DNA from: Caldithrix sp. | GTDB taxonomy: Bacteria > Zhuqueibacterota > Zhuqueibacteria > Thermofontimicrobiales > Sulfurfontimicrobiaceae | Assembly (NCBI GenBank): GCA_020722815.1 | Contig: DYKB01000048.1 | Coordinates: 1-53,758 of the forward strand | DNA: 53,758 bases | Direction of reading: 5' to 3' | Shown: piece by piece, positions 8,863 to 18,924 of the stretch | Position numbering within the stretch: position 1 is the first letter of the stretch | How the letters are laid out: each line of letters opens with the position of its first letter | Notes under the pieces: generated by a model | What the model was told of the DNA's origin: nothing | Databases searched by the model: none | What the model saw: only the letters and a program-made list of their open reading frames with translations | Translations under genes and position numbers: made by a program

Positions 8863-11130
8863 TTACTCCGCAATCACTTCATCAATAAAAATCCAGGCTG
8901 GCTGACCTGCCCCGCGATGCCAGGCCGGGCACAATTTAACCGATTCAGCAAAAATTTTGATATAACGCGCTTTTACGGGTTTAAAACTGGTTTCAAATGC
9001 TTGTAAAAAGACCTTTCCTTTTTGTTGGGACGTCGTGTTGACAATTTTTCCCACATTCACAAAATTTTGACCATCTATAGATATTGCATATTCGACCTTG
9101 ATTGGTAAAAAAATCCAGGCCAGCGGATATTGCATAAAATCGGCACTTAATTTTCGAATTTCAATCGGCGTCTGCAGATCAATAATCGCTTCCAGATCGG
9201 CATTTTCAAATCCCAGCCAGTTATAATGAAAATCAACAACACCAAACAAGCCATCGGTCAAAGCCTTGCCACCGCCGACGGGGTATTTTTCACTCCATTG
9301 CGTGGTTACCTGAACTGGTTTTCCAAAAGCCTGATTTTGACGTTCGGTTTTCTGTACCAGATTCAGGATATTTTCTCTAAACTCTTCCGGTGGATAGCCA
9401 TGTTCTTCCAGTCGCTTGATGCCATTCTCATTGCATAAACGAACGAAGGCATCGACCCGTTCCAACATATCCTGGCGTGGGACAATTTTGTCATTTTCGC
9501 GTTTGATAAAAGAAAGTTCGTCGGTCAGATTATGAAGTGATATATCGAGTGTGGCAAATTCCAGAGGAAGCCGGGCACGTTTGACACGTTTTAATAATAC
9601 CGAATCGTCAGCTACTGTTTTCTCTGCTTTATCAAAAAGCTGTTCGTAATCCTTAATAAGCGAAGGTGTTAAATAGCTTTTGACAGCATCGAAAGGATAG
9701 CCATACAGGTTCAGAAACATCCCCGACTTGACCAATGCCTGATGCATCTGGTCGATATATTGTCGGATAAACGACCCGGCTTTACCATAGTAACCTTGAA
9801 GGAAATCATTCATGACATTGTCAATATGGACATTAGGATTCCATAATAATTTGGCAATCAGATAGGTGCGAAGCTCATGGAACTCGGAAATGGAGCCACT
9901 ACTGCCCTGTTGAAACATCATTTTGCAATTATTTTTAGCAAAAAATTGCAGATTTGGCTGCAATACCTGCAGATTCGGGAATGGATCAAGATAATTTCGA
10001 AATTGAATCACATAGTCCCAGAGCCAGATATTATCAGTCAATTTGCCCCAATCTTCAATATCTTTTCGAAATGAATTTTCACCGGAAATACTTTCGATAG
10101 GTCGGCTTCGGTCGCATTCAATAGTGCAAAGCATGATATTGACATTCTTTTCGGGAACAATGCCAATCGGCGCAGAACGTGAATATTGATAAGCCAGGGT
10201 TGAAATGGTTTTATCCGGAAATTCTCTTGCAACTTTGTTCACAAATTCAATGACTGAACCCGAGTGTGATCCATATTTTTCATCAATTGCCCGGCATTTT
10301 TCACACGAACAATAGTTATAATTATCATTTTGCGAAACGGACCAGTATTGCGCCTCGGGATTTTCGCCTACCATTTTTCGCAGATTTTTGATGGTGATTT
10401 CGAGAACAGCAGGATTACTCAAACATAATTGTCCTTCTTTGAGCCGGTAACCGTTGATTTCAGAATAATATTCCGGATGTTTCTCAAAATATTCGTCGGG
10501 AGGAACCAGGCGATCAAAGGTATGAACATACATTCCCCAATCTTTCATGCGGTCACGCTGGCGATGTAGTTTGTGCCATTCGCAATATGCCGAGCTGTTC
10601 AGGGGAAAATAATGCAAAGTCTCACGATAGATAAAAACTGGCACCTGCGTATCATCGATTTGCGGGATGCGAATATTTTTTTGCTTCGGGATTTTGATGG
10701 CATCCAGCGCATACATGCGACAGCCCAGGTAATCTTCCAGAAATGAAAAAATAGCATTCCGGGTACCAATGTCGGTTTTTCCAAGTAAGGTGAGTGTTTT
10801 ATCGACCGATTTTATTGTAAATCCATCATTTCCAGGTTTTGTAATATTAATTGCTGGCAAATTTTCAAGATGTTTATTTCTTCCAACAACAATCTCTTCC
10901 GGAACAAAGGGCTCAGTATCATCAATAATGGGCAGTTTTGTATCTGAAATTTTTTCGATATAAAATTGTAATTGCTGCGCTGCCTTCAACACGGTTTCCG
11001 AGGCATCTTTCGATACCACAATCCGGTAGTCGGATAGACCATTATGGGTGATGATTAAATCTGATTTTTGACAACCGGTTGCGAGAACGGAAATAATTAG
11101 CAAAAAGAGAATGAATATCCTGGTATTCAT
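8863..11130 (-). CDS. DUF4838-domain lipoprotein (GH163-like) with F5/8-type module
   Basis: A 755-aa lipoprotein with lipobox LATGC (Cys 20). Residues about 35-150 form an alpha-glucuronidase-type N-terminal domain. The DUF4838 domain spans about 165-430 and contains the signature SQNDNYNYCSCEKC at 266-279. To my knowledge CAZy family GH163, endo-beta-N-acetylglucosaminidases acting on complex N-glycans, was created from DUF4838 proteins, so a similar activity is plausible but not shown. A helical region follows, then a C-terminal discoidin-like module ending in WIFIDEVIAE. That module closely resembles the tail of the GH20 enzyme at 83-2329, including a P.WHR...W.F.DE pattern. GAGGG precedes the ATG. 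With GH20, GH29 and GH3 neighbours it points to breakdown of fucosylated GlcNAc-containing glycans. The gene is single, flanked by repeat-rich gaps. Confidence 0.85.
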   Translation of the reverse strand: MNTRIFILFLLIISVLATGCQKSDLIITHNGLSDYRIVVSKDASETVLKAAQQLQFYIEKISDTKLPIIDDTEPFVPEEIVVGRNKHLENLPAINITKPGNDGFTIKSVDKTLTLLGKTDIGTRNAIFSFLEDYLGCRMYALDAIKIPKQKNIRIPQIDDTQVPVFIYRETLHYFPLNSSAYCEWHKLHRQRDRMKDWGMYVHTFDRLVPPDEYFEKHPEYYSEINGYRLKEGQLCLSNPAVLEITIKNLRKMVGENPEAQYWSVSQNDNYNYCSCEKCRAIDEKYGSHSGSVIEFVNKVAREFPDKTISTLAYQYSRSAPIGIVPEKNVNIMLCTIECDRSRPIESISGENSFRKDIEDWGKLTDNIWLWDYVIQFRNYLDPFPNLQVLQPNLQFFAKNNCKMMFQQGSSGSISEFHELRTYLIAKLLWNPNVHIDNVMNDFLQGYYGKAGSFIRQYIDQMHQALVKSGMFLNLYGYPFDAVKSYLTPSLIKDYEQLFDKAEKTVADDSVLLKRVKRARLPLEFATLDISLHNLTDELSFIKRENDKIVPRQDMLERVDAFVRLCNENGIKRLEEHGYPPEEFRENILNLVQKTERQNQAFGKPVQVTTQWSEKYPVGGGKALTDGLFGVVDFHYNWLGFENADLEAIIDLQTPIEIRKLSADFMQYPLAWIFLPIKVEYAISIDGQNFVNVGKIVNTTSQQKGKVFLQAFETSFKPVKARYIKIFAESVKLCPAWHRGAGQPAWIFIDEVIAE

Positions 11131-11900
11131 TTAATATCCCTCATTTTTTGTTCGGTTTTTTTGACAAAGCGTTCAATGAGGGCGGAGAGGAAATTTTTTT
11201 GCCCTCATCGTCTGTCTGCTATGATTGTAGATTTATCGATAAAATTATTGAATTGCCATGAGCTTAAGAGGCTGTTCGAGACCTAGAATATTGGCCAAAA
11301 ATAACCTTTCGAAGGTTACGAAAAACACAATATATAGATTAATATTGACATTTCAATCTATATATATAATTATACCTATTTAAAAACCTTCGAAAGGATA
11401 GTTCACGGATACGCTCTTTAGCTCGTGGTTCCATGAATGCCCCCTCATCACCGGGCTTTTATGCCCGAGTCCTTTTGCACCATTGGGTTAAAATCCACTT
11501 TAAAAATTTGTGGGGGTAATTTGATCCACAAGCTAAAGCTCGTGGCTATTCATCAGTTTTTTAATGAGTTAGAATTTTAGGTATTAAATTTTTAATCCTG
11601 TAAATCCTGAGCATCCTGTCCTCTTTTCTCCTTATGAATGGTCACTTTACTTTATACTTAAAATTCTAAAATGGAAATTTGTCAGGTTATGAATCCATGA
11701 AAGACCCCCTCCTGCCTCCCCCAAATTCCAAAAAACGGAATTTGGGGGAGAGGAAGCAGGGTTCTCTCCCCCATTTTCGTTTTTTGAAAATGGGGGAGAT
11801 ACAGAGGGGGTCAATTTCCCACTAAAAACAAATTCACATTAGAAAAAACATTTCATTTTAGAATTTCAGGTTATAATAATTTTCGATAGAGGATAAGCGC
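11131..11900. other. Repeat-rich intergenic region upstream of the DUF4838 gene
   Basis: No gene is seen. From left to right it holds: an AT-rich imperfect inverted repeat (about 11298-11400, arms AACCTTTCGAAGGTT and AACCTTCGAAAGG) similar to the element at 36180-36285; a hairpin-bearing stretch with AGCTCGTGG / CACAAGCTAAAGCTCGTGG (about 11418-11555); a CCTGTAAATCCTGAGCATCCTG motif (about 11597-11622); and an inverted-repeat element at 11656-11873. Any promoter of the DUF4838 gene should lie near 11131-11250. Confidence 0.65.
11656..11873. mobile_element. MITE-like element, ACCTAAAATTCTAAAATG family, copy A
   Basis: The left end ACTTAAAATTCTAAAATGG is matched inversely by CATTTTAGAATTTCAGGTT at the right end. 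Inside are stacked palindromes: GACCCCCTCCTGCCTCCCCC against GGGGGAGATACAGAGGGGGTC, with two smaller hairpins of AAATTCC/GGAATTT and CCCCCATTTTC/GAAAATGGGGG type. No coding sequence. A second copy lies at 43184-43331 and the end of a third at 53709-53758. Confidence 0.8.
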
Positions 11901-14192
11901 TTAACGAACCACTACCATCTTTCTGGCACTTTCTCCTTGTGCGGTTTTTATTCGGCACCAGTAAATACCCGAAGCGACCATCTCGCCCAGATCATTCTTC
12001 CCATCCCAGTTAATACTAAATTCACCCGCATATCTGGTTTCATTTAACAGCGTTTTCACTTTTTGTCCCAAAAGATTATAGACGATTAATTCAACTTTTG
12101 TTTTTTGAGGAAGCTGATAAGTGATGGTTGTACCGCCTTTCTTCGGATTCAATGGATTGGGATAATTTGGTAAAATATAAACCCGCGGAATATCGGCGTT
12201 GGAGACGGAATAAAGTTTGGCAGTTCCAACCAGATGTTGCAAGGCATGCAGCGAATTTGAATTATCAAAAACACAATACCAGTTTGAATTCTCATCCAAT
12301 TCCAGGTCTACGGCGATAGAATCACTTTGCGGAGACGAGTGAAATCCTTTGAATGAATTTTTTGCCGTATAATTCTGGTAATTGGCCGCGTCAGCCATAA
12401 AGTAGTTAATTTTGCCGCCGCTATTTTCAATAAATTGATACGCATATTTATCCATATCATCGAATGGATCGGTTCCACGGGTGATGTTTTCCGGTACCTT
12501 AAAATCGATTTCCAGATAATTACGATTGTCCTGAGATGGAGACGCTGTTATTTCTTCCCATTTTAATACCGGCTTTTGTGCGGGAACCGTTATCGAGACA
12601 ATATATTCTTCGCCGGCCACGCTGTTGCTGACGACGCGTAATAAATTTTCCGCACTCGCCGGAACATTGCCATAATCACAACTCAATCTCGCATAATATT
12701 TTCGATCAATGCCTACTTTAAAAGTAACTTTCCCTTCGCTATCTGTTGTGCCATAATTATCGAACCACAAATTATCATCCAGTCCCGTTGTGTATATTAC
12801 CACTCTGGCGCCGTCAATGGCCTGACCCAGGCTATCCAGGGCATAGATTGTCAGTATTGAATGGCTTTTGGTATATCGATCCGTGACAGAAGTGAGCGAA
12901 CCATCACTCCGCCATTGAAAAACCGAGCCAAATTTCTTGTTCCAGCTTCCACCCAGGTACATATAGGGTTGATCAATATCGCCATCCCAATGAATCCAGC
13001 GTTCGTCCCAGAATTCATCCCATACGTGATCGGTTGAATAGGAAGCCACACTGGTGGCTGGAATGAGTGCAGCCCGGGCAATGGCGACTCGTAGATCACC
13101 ATTTTCGCCGCACCGTCCAATGTGTTTGCGATAAATCCGTACGGGTTGATGCGGGCGTTCTTCATTGGAAGTGAACTCCATGCTGCGATTCATCCAGCGG
13201 TTCATGATATCAATGGCATGTGCCTTTGAATTTACCGGCAGCGTAAATTGATTCCAGACAATCTGGCAACCCTTTAGCAAATCTTTTAATTTGGCATAAC
13301 CTGGATCAACATGATTAAAGAGAAAATTTCGCCAGAAGTACCCTTGATCCGGCGTTGTAATATTATTGCGATGTGAATAGTTATTTTCGACAATATCGGG
13401 TGCGATGTAGGCTGGAATTTCATCCGTAATTTTAGGATGCACGATGTACCAGTAATAAATATCACGTGGCACTTCAACTTCCAGGCTATCCAGATACCGG
13501 GCTTTTTTATATTTGGTAGTTGAATAATAGTTCGGATCACTTTGCGATGTGCCATAATCAATGACTTTTACATAATCCAGTACTTTATCATGCTGATAAA
13601 TCAGTTCCGCATTCTCTTTCAGCAATTGAACCGATGAATAGGATGACATTAAATATTGTGGCGACAGGTGCGCAATGCAGAAGGCGATTTCATCGATGTA
13701 GGGATCCGGCGCGTCGAGAATGGCTTTTGCCCATTTTTCCTGATTTGCTACATCCAATAGTGAAAATACATTTGTTAAATCATTTTTCATCCATAAAGGT
13801 GCTTTATTCATGGCCGCCTGAACATTTTCTGAAAATGGAACACCCCAATCCGGATTTATGACATTCAGCGATTTGGTTTGTGCATTAAATTGGATGGCGA
13901 AATGTTTTCCGGCGGGGATAAAAATATCAATTAATTCTGTATCTGTCGCCAGTGCATGAATTTGATTTGACTTTTCCATCCACCCTTTTTTCAAAGGAGC
14001 GGGGGGCAGATATGCCGGCGCATCTCCAACTGGAACCAGTTTTTCTTCCGGAAATTGATGCGTACTTCCTCTCACTGGCTGATTATCTTTTCGTATTGAT
14101 TTGGTGGACGTTTCACCCGCAATCGTGGTTAGAATTTCCCCGAAAACGAACGTGAAAGTCAGAAGTGTTATTAATTTTAAACTCATCTTCAT
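11901..14192 (-). CDS. Secreted transglutaminase-like protein with type IX-type C-terminal domain
   Basis: A secreted protein of 763 aa from the Met at 14192. A signal peptide (about 1-26) is followed by a helical region and a transglutaminase-like core. GRCGENGDL holds the putative nucleophile Cys361; His389 in DHVWDEFW and Asp403 in HWDGDID would complete the papain-like triad. An Ig/CNA-like beta domain (about 440-530) follows, then a beta-rich region. The last ~85 residues (NYPNPLNPKK..., VYNLLGQKVKTL, WDGKNDLGEMVASGIY, RKMVVVR) form a FlgD-like / type IX sorting-type domain. In bacteria this core more often acts as a protease or peptide deamidase than a crosslinker. It ends a tight run with GH29 (13 bp upstream) and GH3, suggesting combined attack on glycoprotein. 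An in-frame ATG at 14231 overlapping GH29 is an alternative start. Confidence 0.8.
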   Translation of the reverse strand: MKMSLKLITLLTFTFVFGEILTTIAGETSTKSIRKDNQPVRGSTHQFPEEKLVPVGDAPAYLPPAPLKKGWMEKSNQIHALATDTELIDIFIPAGKHFAIQFNAQTKSLNVINPDWGVPFSENVQAAMNKAPLWMKNDLTNVFSLLDVANQEKWAKAILDAPDPYIDEIAFCIAHLSPQYLMSSYSSVQLLKENAELIYQHDKVLDYVKVIDYGTSQSDPNYYSTTKYKKARYLDSLEVEVPRDIYYWYIVHPKITDEIPAYIAPDIVENNYSHRNNITTPDQGYFWRNFLFNHVDPGYAKLKDLLKGCQIVWNQFTLPVNSKAHAIDIMNRWMNRSMEFTSNEERPHQPVRIYRKHIGRCGENGDLRVAIARAALIPATSVASYSTDHVWDEFWDERWIHWDGDIDQPYMYLGGSWNKKFGSVFQWRSDGSLTSVTDRYTKSHSILTIYALDSLGQAIDGARVVIYTTGLDDNLWFDNYGTTDSEGKVTFKVGIDRKYYARLSCDYGNVPASAENLLRVVSNSVAGEEYIVSITVPAQKPVLKWEEITASPSQDNRNYLEIDFKVPENITRGTDPFDDMDKYAYQFIENSGGKINYFMADAANYQNYTAKNSFKGFHSSPQSDSIAVDLELDENSNWYCVFDNSNSLHALQHLVGTAKLYSVSNADIPRVYILPNYPNPLNPKKGGTTITYQLPQKTKVELIVYNLLGQKVKTLLNETRYAGEFSINWDGKNDLGEMVASGIYWCRIKTAQGESARKMVVVR

Positions 14193-14205
14193 AAAAATCA
14201 CGCTT

Positions 14206-15534
14206 TCAATTGCTTTCAATGACATTTCCATCTTCGCGATAGAGTTCGATAGGTCCTTTTAAAAGGACAGCGATAACTGTAACCTGTTCATCCAATACTT
14301 TTTCCGGCACATCAATGTAAATCAGGCCGGGAACGGAACTCCAATAAGCTTTCATTTTAATATCCCACTCGAGCTTGGTCCCATTTCCAACGACCCAGAT
14401 CCGATTAATCGTGTTTTTTATGCCTTTCAGGACAATTGGACCTTGGGGTTTATACGGAACAAATAAGTATAGGATTTCACGATTTTGTGAAAGTGCGGTG
14501 GCGCCATAAAAATGATCCTTCGGAATGCCAGCACGGGTGCCGAAAATAGCATCTTTATGTTTATTCGTCCAGCGACCCAGTTCTTTTAAGATATTAACCT
14601 GTTCCGACGGAATGGTACCATCGGCGGTGGGGCCAATATCCAGCAGCAGATTGCCGCCCATGCTGATGCAATCCACCAAGATATTAATGATCTGATAGGA
14701 TGATTTATAATCCCGATCATTGTGCTGAAAGCCCCAGGAGTCGTTCATGGTCATACATAATTCCCACCATTTACTTTTCGGCGGCGTTATTGGTACGCCC
14801 TGTTCAGGTGTGGCATAATCACCATACCCCTGAAGCCTTGAATTTATTATGACGCCTGAATTGTGATTCAGCAGTAATTCCCGAATCTCTTTGGCTTTCC
14901 ACTGTTCAGCACTTTGCTCCCAGTCCCCATCGAACCAGACCAGATCGGGATTATACTTTTTGGAAATCTCGGTTATCTGCCCCAAATTGAATTCCACAAA
15001 GCGATTCCAGCGCACTGGATCATTTTCATAACGTTTTTTATCGCGTAAATGATTGGGATAGTCCGGATGCGACCAATCCAGCAGGGAATAGTATAAACCA
15101 ACCTTGAGATCGTTTTTGCGCAAGGCATTTATAAACGGCTGAATCAGGTCTTTGCTGGCTGGTGTTTTTTTCACTACATTCAAATCGCCCCATTGGCTGT
15201 CCCATAAGGCGACGCCGTCGTGATGTTTCGATGTCAATACGGCATATTTTGCGCCACTGGCCTTAATCAGCTTCGCCCATTCTTCCGGCTGATAATTCGC
15301 TGCGGTATAACCATTTAACTGCTTCATATAGTCTTCATAACTGATATAGCCATTAAAAAATGACCATGATTCATCAATTCCATTTACGGCATAGATGCCC
15401 CAGTGGATAAAAATTCCCAGTTTGGCGTCCTGAAACCATTGGAGACGATTTACCTTGTCTGCATCAGTTTTCTGTGCTGATAGATGACAATTTAAAAGTA
15501 ATAGTACTATGATTAATATTGAATGATTTTTCAT
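14206..15534 (-). CDS. Secreted GH29 alpha-L-fucosidase
   Basis: A retaining exo-alpha-L-fucosidase of 442 aa. The leader MKNHSILIIVLLLLNCHLSA may be cut after LSA, or LLNC may serve as a lipobox. The catalytic barrel begins with WFQDAKLGIFIHWGIYAV, followed by LTSKHHDGVALWDS and LKVGLYYSLLDWSHP, all GH29 hallmarks. WFDGDW holds the expected nucleophile Asp202. The acid/base residue varies in the family and I do not assign it. A short beta-sandwich follows the barrel, and the length is near the compact end of the family. It lies 28 bp downstream of the GH3 gene and 13 bp upstream of the transglutaminase-like gene, so the three are probably one operon. The predicted role is removal of terminal fucose before exo-acting enzymes proceed. 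Confidence 0.95.
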   Translation of the reverse strand: MKNHSILIIVLLLLNCHLSAQKTDADKVNRLQWFQDAKLGIFIHWGIYAVNGIDESWSFFNGYISYEDYMKQLNGYTAANYQPEEWAKLIKASGAKYAVLTSKHHDGVALWDSQWGDLNVVKKTPASKDLIQPFINALRKNDLKVGLYYSLLDWSHPDYPNHLRDKKRYENDPVRWNRFVEFNLGQITEISKKYNPDLVWFDGDWEQSAEQWKAKEIRELLLNHNSGVIINSRLQGYGDYATPEQGVPITPPKSKWWELCMTMNDSWGFQHNDRDYKSSYQIINILVDCISMGGNLLLDIGPTADGTIPSEQVNILKELGRWTNKHKDAIFGTRAGIPKDHFYGATALSQNREILYLFVPYKPQGPIVLKGIKNTINRIWVVGNGTKLEWDIKMKAYWSSVPGLIYIDVPEKVLDEQVTVIAVLLKGPIELYREDGNVIESN

Positions 15535-15562
15535 TTTGTCCGCGTTCTCATTAGATGATAGT

Positions 15563-18241
15563 TTACTTAACAGTAATAATCTCCCTCAATCTAATATCTT
15601 TCGACGATCCCCCAATCATAATTTTAAAATCTCCCGGTTCCACAATCCAGGTCAAATCCTTATCAAGCATGGTTAATAATTGGGGCGTAATCTCAAATTC
15701 GACTTTTTTTGTCTCGCCAGCCGCAAGATGAACCCGTTTAAATCCTTTTAATTCCATCACCGGACGCGTTACGGATGCAAGTAAATCTTTAATGTACAAT
15801 TGCACGACTTCATCGCCGGCTATTTTGCCCGTATTTTTTAAATTGAAACTGACTTTGGTGTTTTCATTTGTAGCGATTACTTTTTTCTCCACAGCCAAAT
15901 CACGATACTCAAATGTCGTATAACTCAATCCAAAACCAAAAGGAAACAGCGGCTGGCCGGTCAGATTATTGTAATCATCGCCGCGGCCGGTCGGTTTATG
16001 ATTATAATAGAGCGGAAGCTGGGATTCGTGAATAGGGAAGGTGATGGGCAATCTTCCCGCTGGGCTATAGTCACCAAATAACACATCGGCCACTGCATTT
16101 CCACCTTCCTCGCCGGGATACCAGAAGTCCAGAATCGCATTCACTTTATGCAACCAGGTATTCATGGTGATGGCACTCCCCCCGACGAGGACGATGACTG
16201 TTGGAACGCCGGTTTCTGCTACTTTTTGAATTAACTCTTCCTGATGTCCCGGCAAGCTTATATAAGCGCGATCCTGAAATTCACCCTCTTCAATGCCGGC
16301 AACGATGATCGCTAAATCACATTTTTGAGCCGTTTTCACCGCTTCAGCGATGGCTTTTTTATCCGAATCGTCAATACCGCAATTCCAGACCAATTTGATT
16401 TTTGCATTGCCAACGGATTCAAAAAACTCGATTTTGATATCATAAGCCTGATCTTTTACAAAAGAAAAATCGGCTAAAATTGTCTGATAGGTTTGCTTTT
16501 TCCAATTATCGATCAGTAATTTATTGTTCAGATAGAATCGATATCCGTCATTGCCTTCAATGCCAATTTTAAAGGTACCCGTTGCGGGTGCTTTCAGTCT
16601 TCCGGTCCAGCGAACCGAATACCAGTCGTAATTGATAACTGGATGTTGCGGTGAAAAAAGGGTCCATCGAAATTGAATTGCGTCATCGATTCGCGAAAGC
16701 GCTGGCTGACCTTCCAGCCGGATATTATTAAAATATTCACCCCATAATCCTTTTTCACTTTTGCCTTTGACGAGGCAGGAAAGGTTATTGGGTGAAACCG
16801 GGACATATTCTGTTGATTTCCGGCCGCACCCTTTAATAAAATAAACCTTTTGCGATTGGTTAATTCGATTTTTGATGCCATCCAGAATATTTACTTTATT
16901 AATTCCAGGCCCACTGTAACCGCCCAGGCGGGCTTCAACCGCATCCTGGCCGATTACGGCAATGGAACGAATCGTCTCTTTTAAGGGGAGAATTTGATTT
17001 TCATATTTTAATAAAACAATGGATTCCCGGGCTGCCTGCTGTGCCAGTTTACGATGATCCGGATGACTGTTCCACTTTTCAGCTTCTTCCGGCTCAATAT
17101 AGGGCTTTTCAAACAGGCCAATTTTAAATTTTGCCCGGAGCACGCGTGAAACAGCATCATCAATCTGCTTTTCAGTGAGCAGGCCTTTTTCAAAAGCTTC
17201 ATAAAAAAGCGAGTCATGATTGTAAGCCGTTTGAAAAATGACGTCCAGCCCATTTTCAAAAGCCTGTTTAGTGGTGGCGGCATAATCCGGTGCGACTAAA
17301 TGCAAATCGGCCATTCCCGGTACTGCTCCCGCATCAGCGATAACAAAACCGTTAAATCCCCATTCCGCTTTCAGTTTTTTATTCAGTAACCAGTCATTCG
17401 CACTGCAGGGCCGGCCATCCAGGGAATTATACGCGGCCATGATCGATTGTGCGCCCCCTTGCTGAATACAGGCTTTATATGCCGGAAAGTAAATCTCATC
17501 CAGCAGGCGTTCATTAAAATGGATGGGGTAACTATCCCGGCCGCCATCGCCTACATTGACAGCGAAGTGCTTGGGAGTGGTGATAATACCCATCTTCTCA
17601 AATTCGGTCACAAAGGCGAGTCCCATTTGGGAGGTGAGAAAAGGATCCTCACCGTAGGTTTCTTCCACCCGGCCCCAGCGCACATCATGGGCGATATTGA
17701 CCACAGGGGAGAGGATTTGTCTGATTCCGCGCGTATGGGTTTCTTTGGCAATAGCCGCTGCCACCTGGTGCATCAGTTCCGTGTTCCAGGTAGCCGCCAA
17801 ACCGATAGCCTGTGGAAAGGCAGTGGCACCGTCCCGAACGAGCCCATGCAACGCTTCATCAAACGGGATAATGGGAATACCGAGCCGGGTCTCTTCGATA
17901 AAATAGCGTTGAATTGCATTAATCTTCTGGGCGACAAATTTCGCGGTTCCAGTTGAATTATAGGTTAATAATTGTTCGGAAACCTTGCCCGAATTTCCAG
18001 TAGTCGCGACCTGTAATCCAAAGATCCCGTGCTGATATTTTTCTTTCCCGTCGCTCAAATCACCCGGAATCATGAATAGTTGCTAGAATTTTTCTTCGAG
18101 CGTCATTCGGGAAAGCAAATCTTTAACACGCTCCTCAATGGGCTGATCTGGATTTTTGTAGATATATTTGTCGCTTTGGGCCGTTAAAGAACTCAAAATA
18201 ATCGATAAGAAAACGAGCATTAACAAGGTGATATTTTTCAT
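15563..18241 (-). pseudogene. GH3 beta-glucosidase with PA14 insert, interrupted by one in-frame TAG
   Basis: The reading frame from ATG 18241 encodes a signal peptide (MKNITLLMLVFLSIILSSLTAQ without its last residues forms the leader) and the GH3 opening RVKDLLSRMTLEEKF, meets TAG at 18083-18085 (codon 53), and continues in the same frame with QLFMIPGDLSDG. In relatives this position is usually Trp (KFWQLFMIPGD, from memory), so one TGG-to-TAG change explains it. The rest is intact: GH3 barrel, GFNGFVIADAGAV with the nucleophile Asp, a PA14 domain (about 450-590 of the full frame), the GH3 C-terminal domain and a fibronectin-III-like tail. Neighbouring GH20 and rpmG also end in TAG, so general recoding is unlikely. 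Restart at ATG 18073 would give a protein without signal peptide. Possible causes are a real mutation, a base error, or readthrough. First gene of the GH3-GH29-transglutaminase run. Confidence 0.88.
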
Positions 18242-18380
18242 GCTAATCACGTTCCTGCCTGGATAATATGAAAAAAGTCTGTTCAAACAACTTATAACTT
18301 GCGATTAATTATCAGGATCAAGCTTTGGAATGGTACCACAATGACGCAAAAAATTCCTCAGCTCTATCGATATTGTATAA
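18242..18380. other. Short leader region upstream of the GH3 gene
   Basis: About 140 bp between the GH3 start and the 135-bp tandem array. AGGA at about 18253-18256 is the likely ribosome site for ATG 18241. No clear promoter motif is seen, though the operon promoter should lie here or inside the array. Confidence 0.4.
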
Positions 18381-18905
18381 ACGCAATCATCAACTTTTTG
18401 TTGAATTGCCACGAGCTTCAGCTCGTGGTATGTGATACAAAAAAATAATTTTAGTGGATTTTAATCCACTGGAGTAAAAAATGGGATTAAAAGCCTTAGC
18501 TCTATTGTTATTTAAACGCAATCATCAACTCTTTGTTGAATTGCCACGAGCTTCAGCTCGTGGTATGTGATGCAAAAAAATAATTTCAGTGGATTTTAAT
18601 CCACTGGAGTAAAAAATGGGATTAAAAGCCTTAGCTCTATTGTTATTTAAACGCAATCATCAACTTTTTGTTGAAGCCACGAGCTTCAGCTCGTGGTATG
18701 TGATACAAAAAAATAATTTTAGTGGATTTTAATCCACTGGAGTAAAAAATGGGATTAAAAGCCTTAGCTCTATTGTTATTTAAACGCAATCATCAACTCT
18801 TTGTTGAATTGCCACGAGCTTCAGCTCGTGGTATGTGATGCAAAAAAATAATTTCAGTGGATTTGAATCCACTGGAGAAAAAGAATGGGTTTAAAAACCG
18901 ATTAA
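18381..18905. repeat. Tandem array of four ~135-bp units in A-B-A-B order
   Basis: Units start at ACGCAATCATCAACT at 18381, 18516, 18651 and 18784. Each holds the hairpin CCACGAGCTTCAGCTCGTGG and the inverted repeat GTGGATTTTAATCCAC. Units 1 and 3 share ACTTTTTG and GATACAAA, while units 2 and 4 share ACTCTTTG and GATGCAAA, so the array looks like a duplicated dimer. Unit 3 lacks 2 bp, and unit 4 diverges at its right end. No coding potential is evident. Confidence 0.9.
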
Positions 18906-18924
18906 TGACTTCTTTCGTCTGATG

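Noticed and set aside
18083..18085. TAG as a generally reassigned codon
   Set aside because: The GH20 and rpmG genes end naturally at TAG, and no other internal TAG was found in conserved genes.
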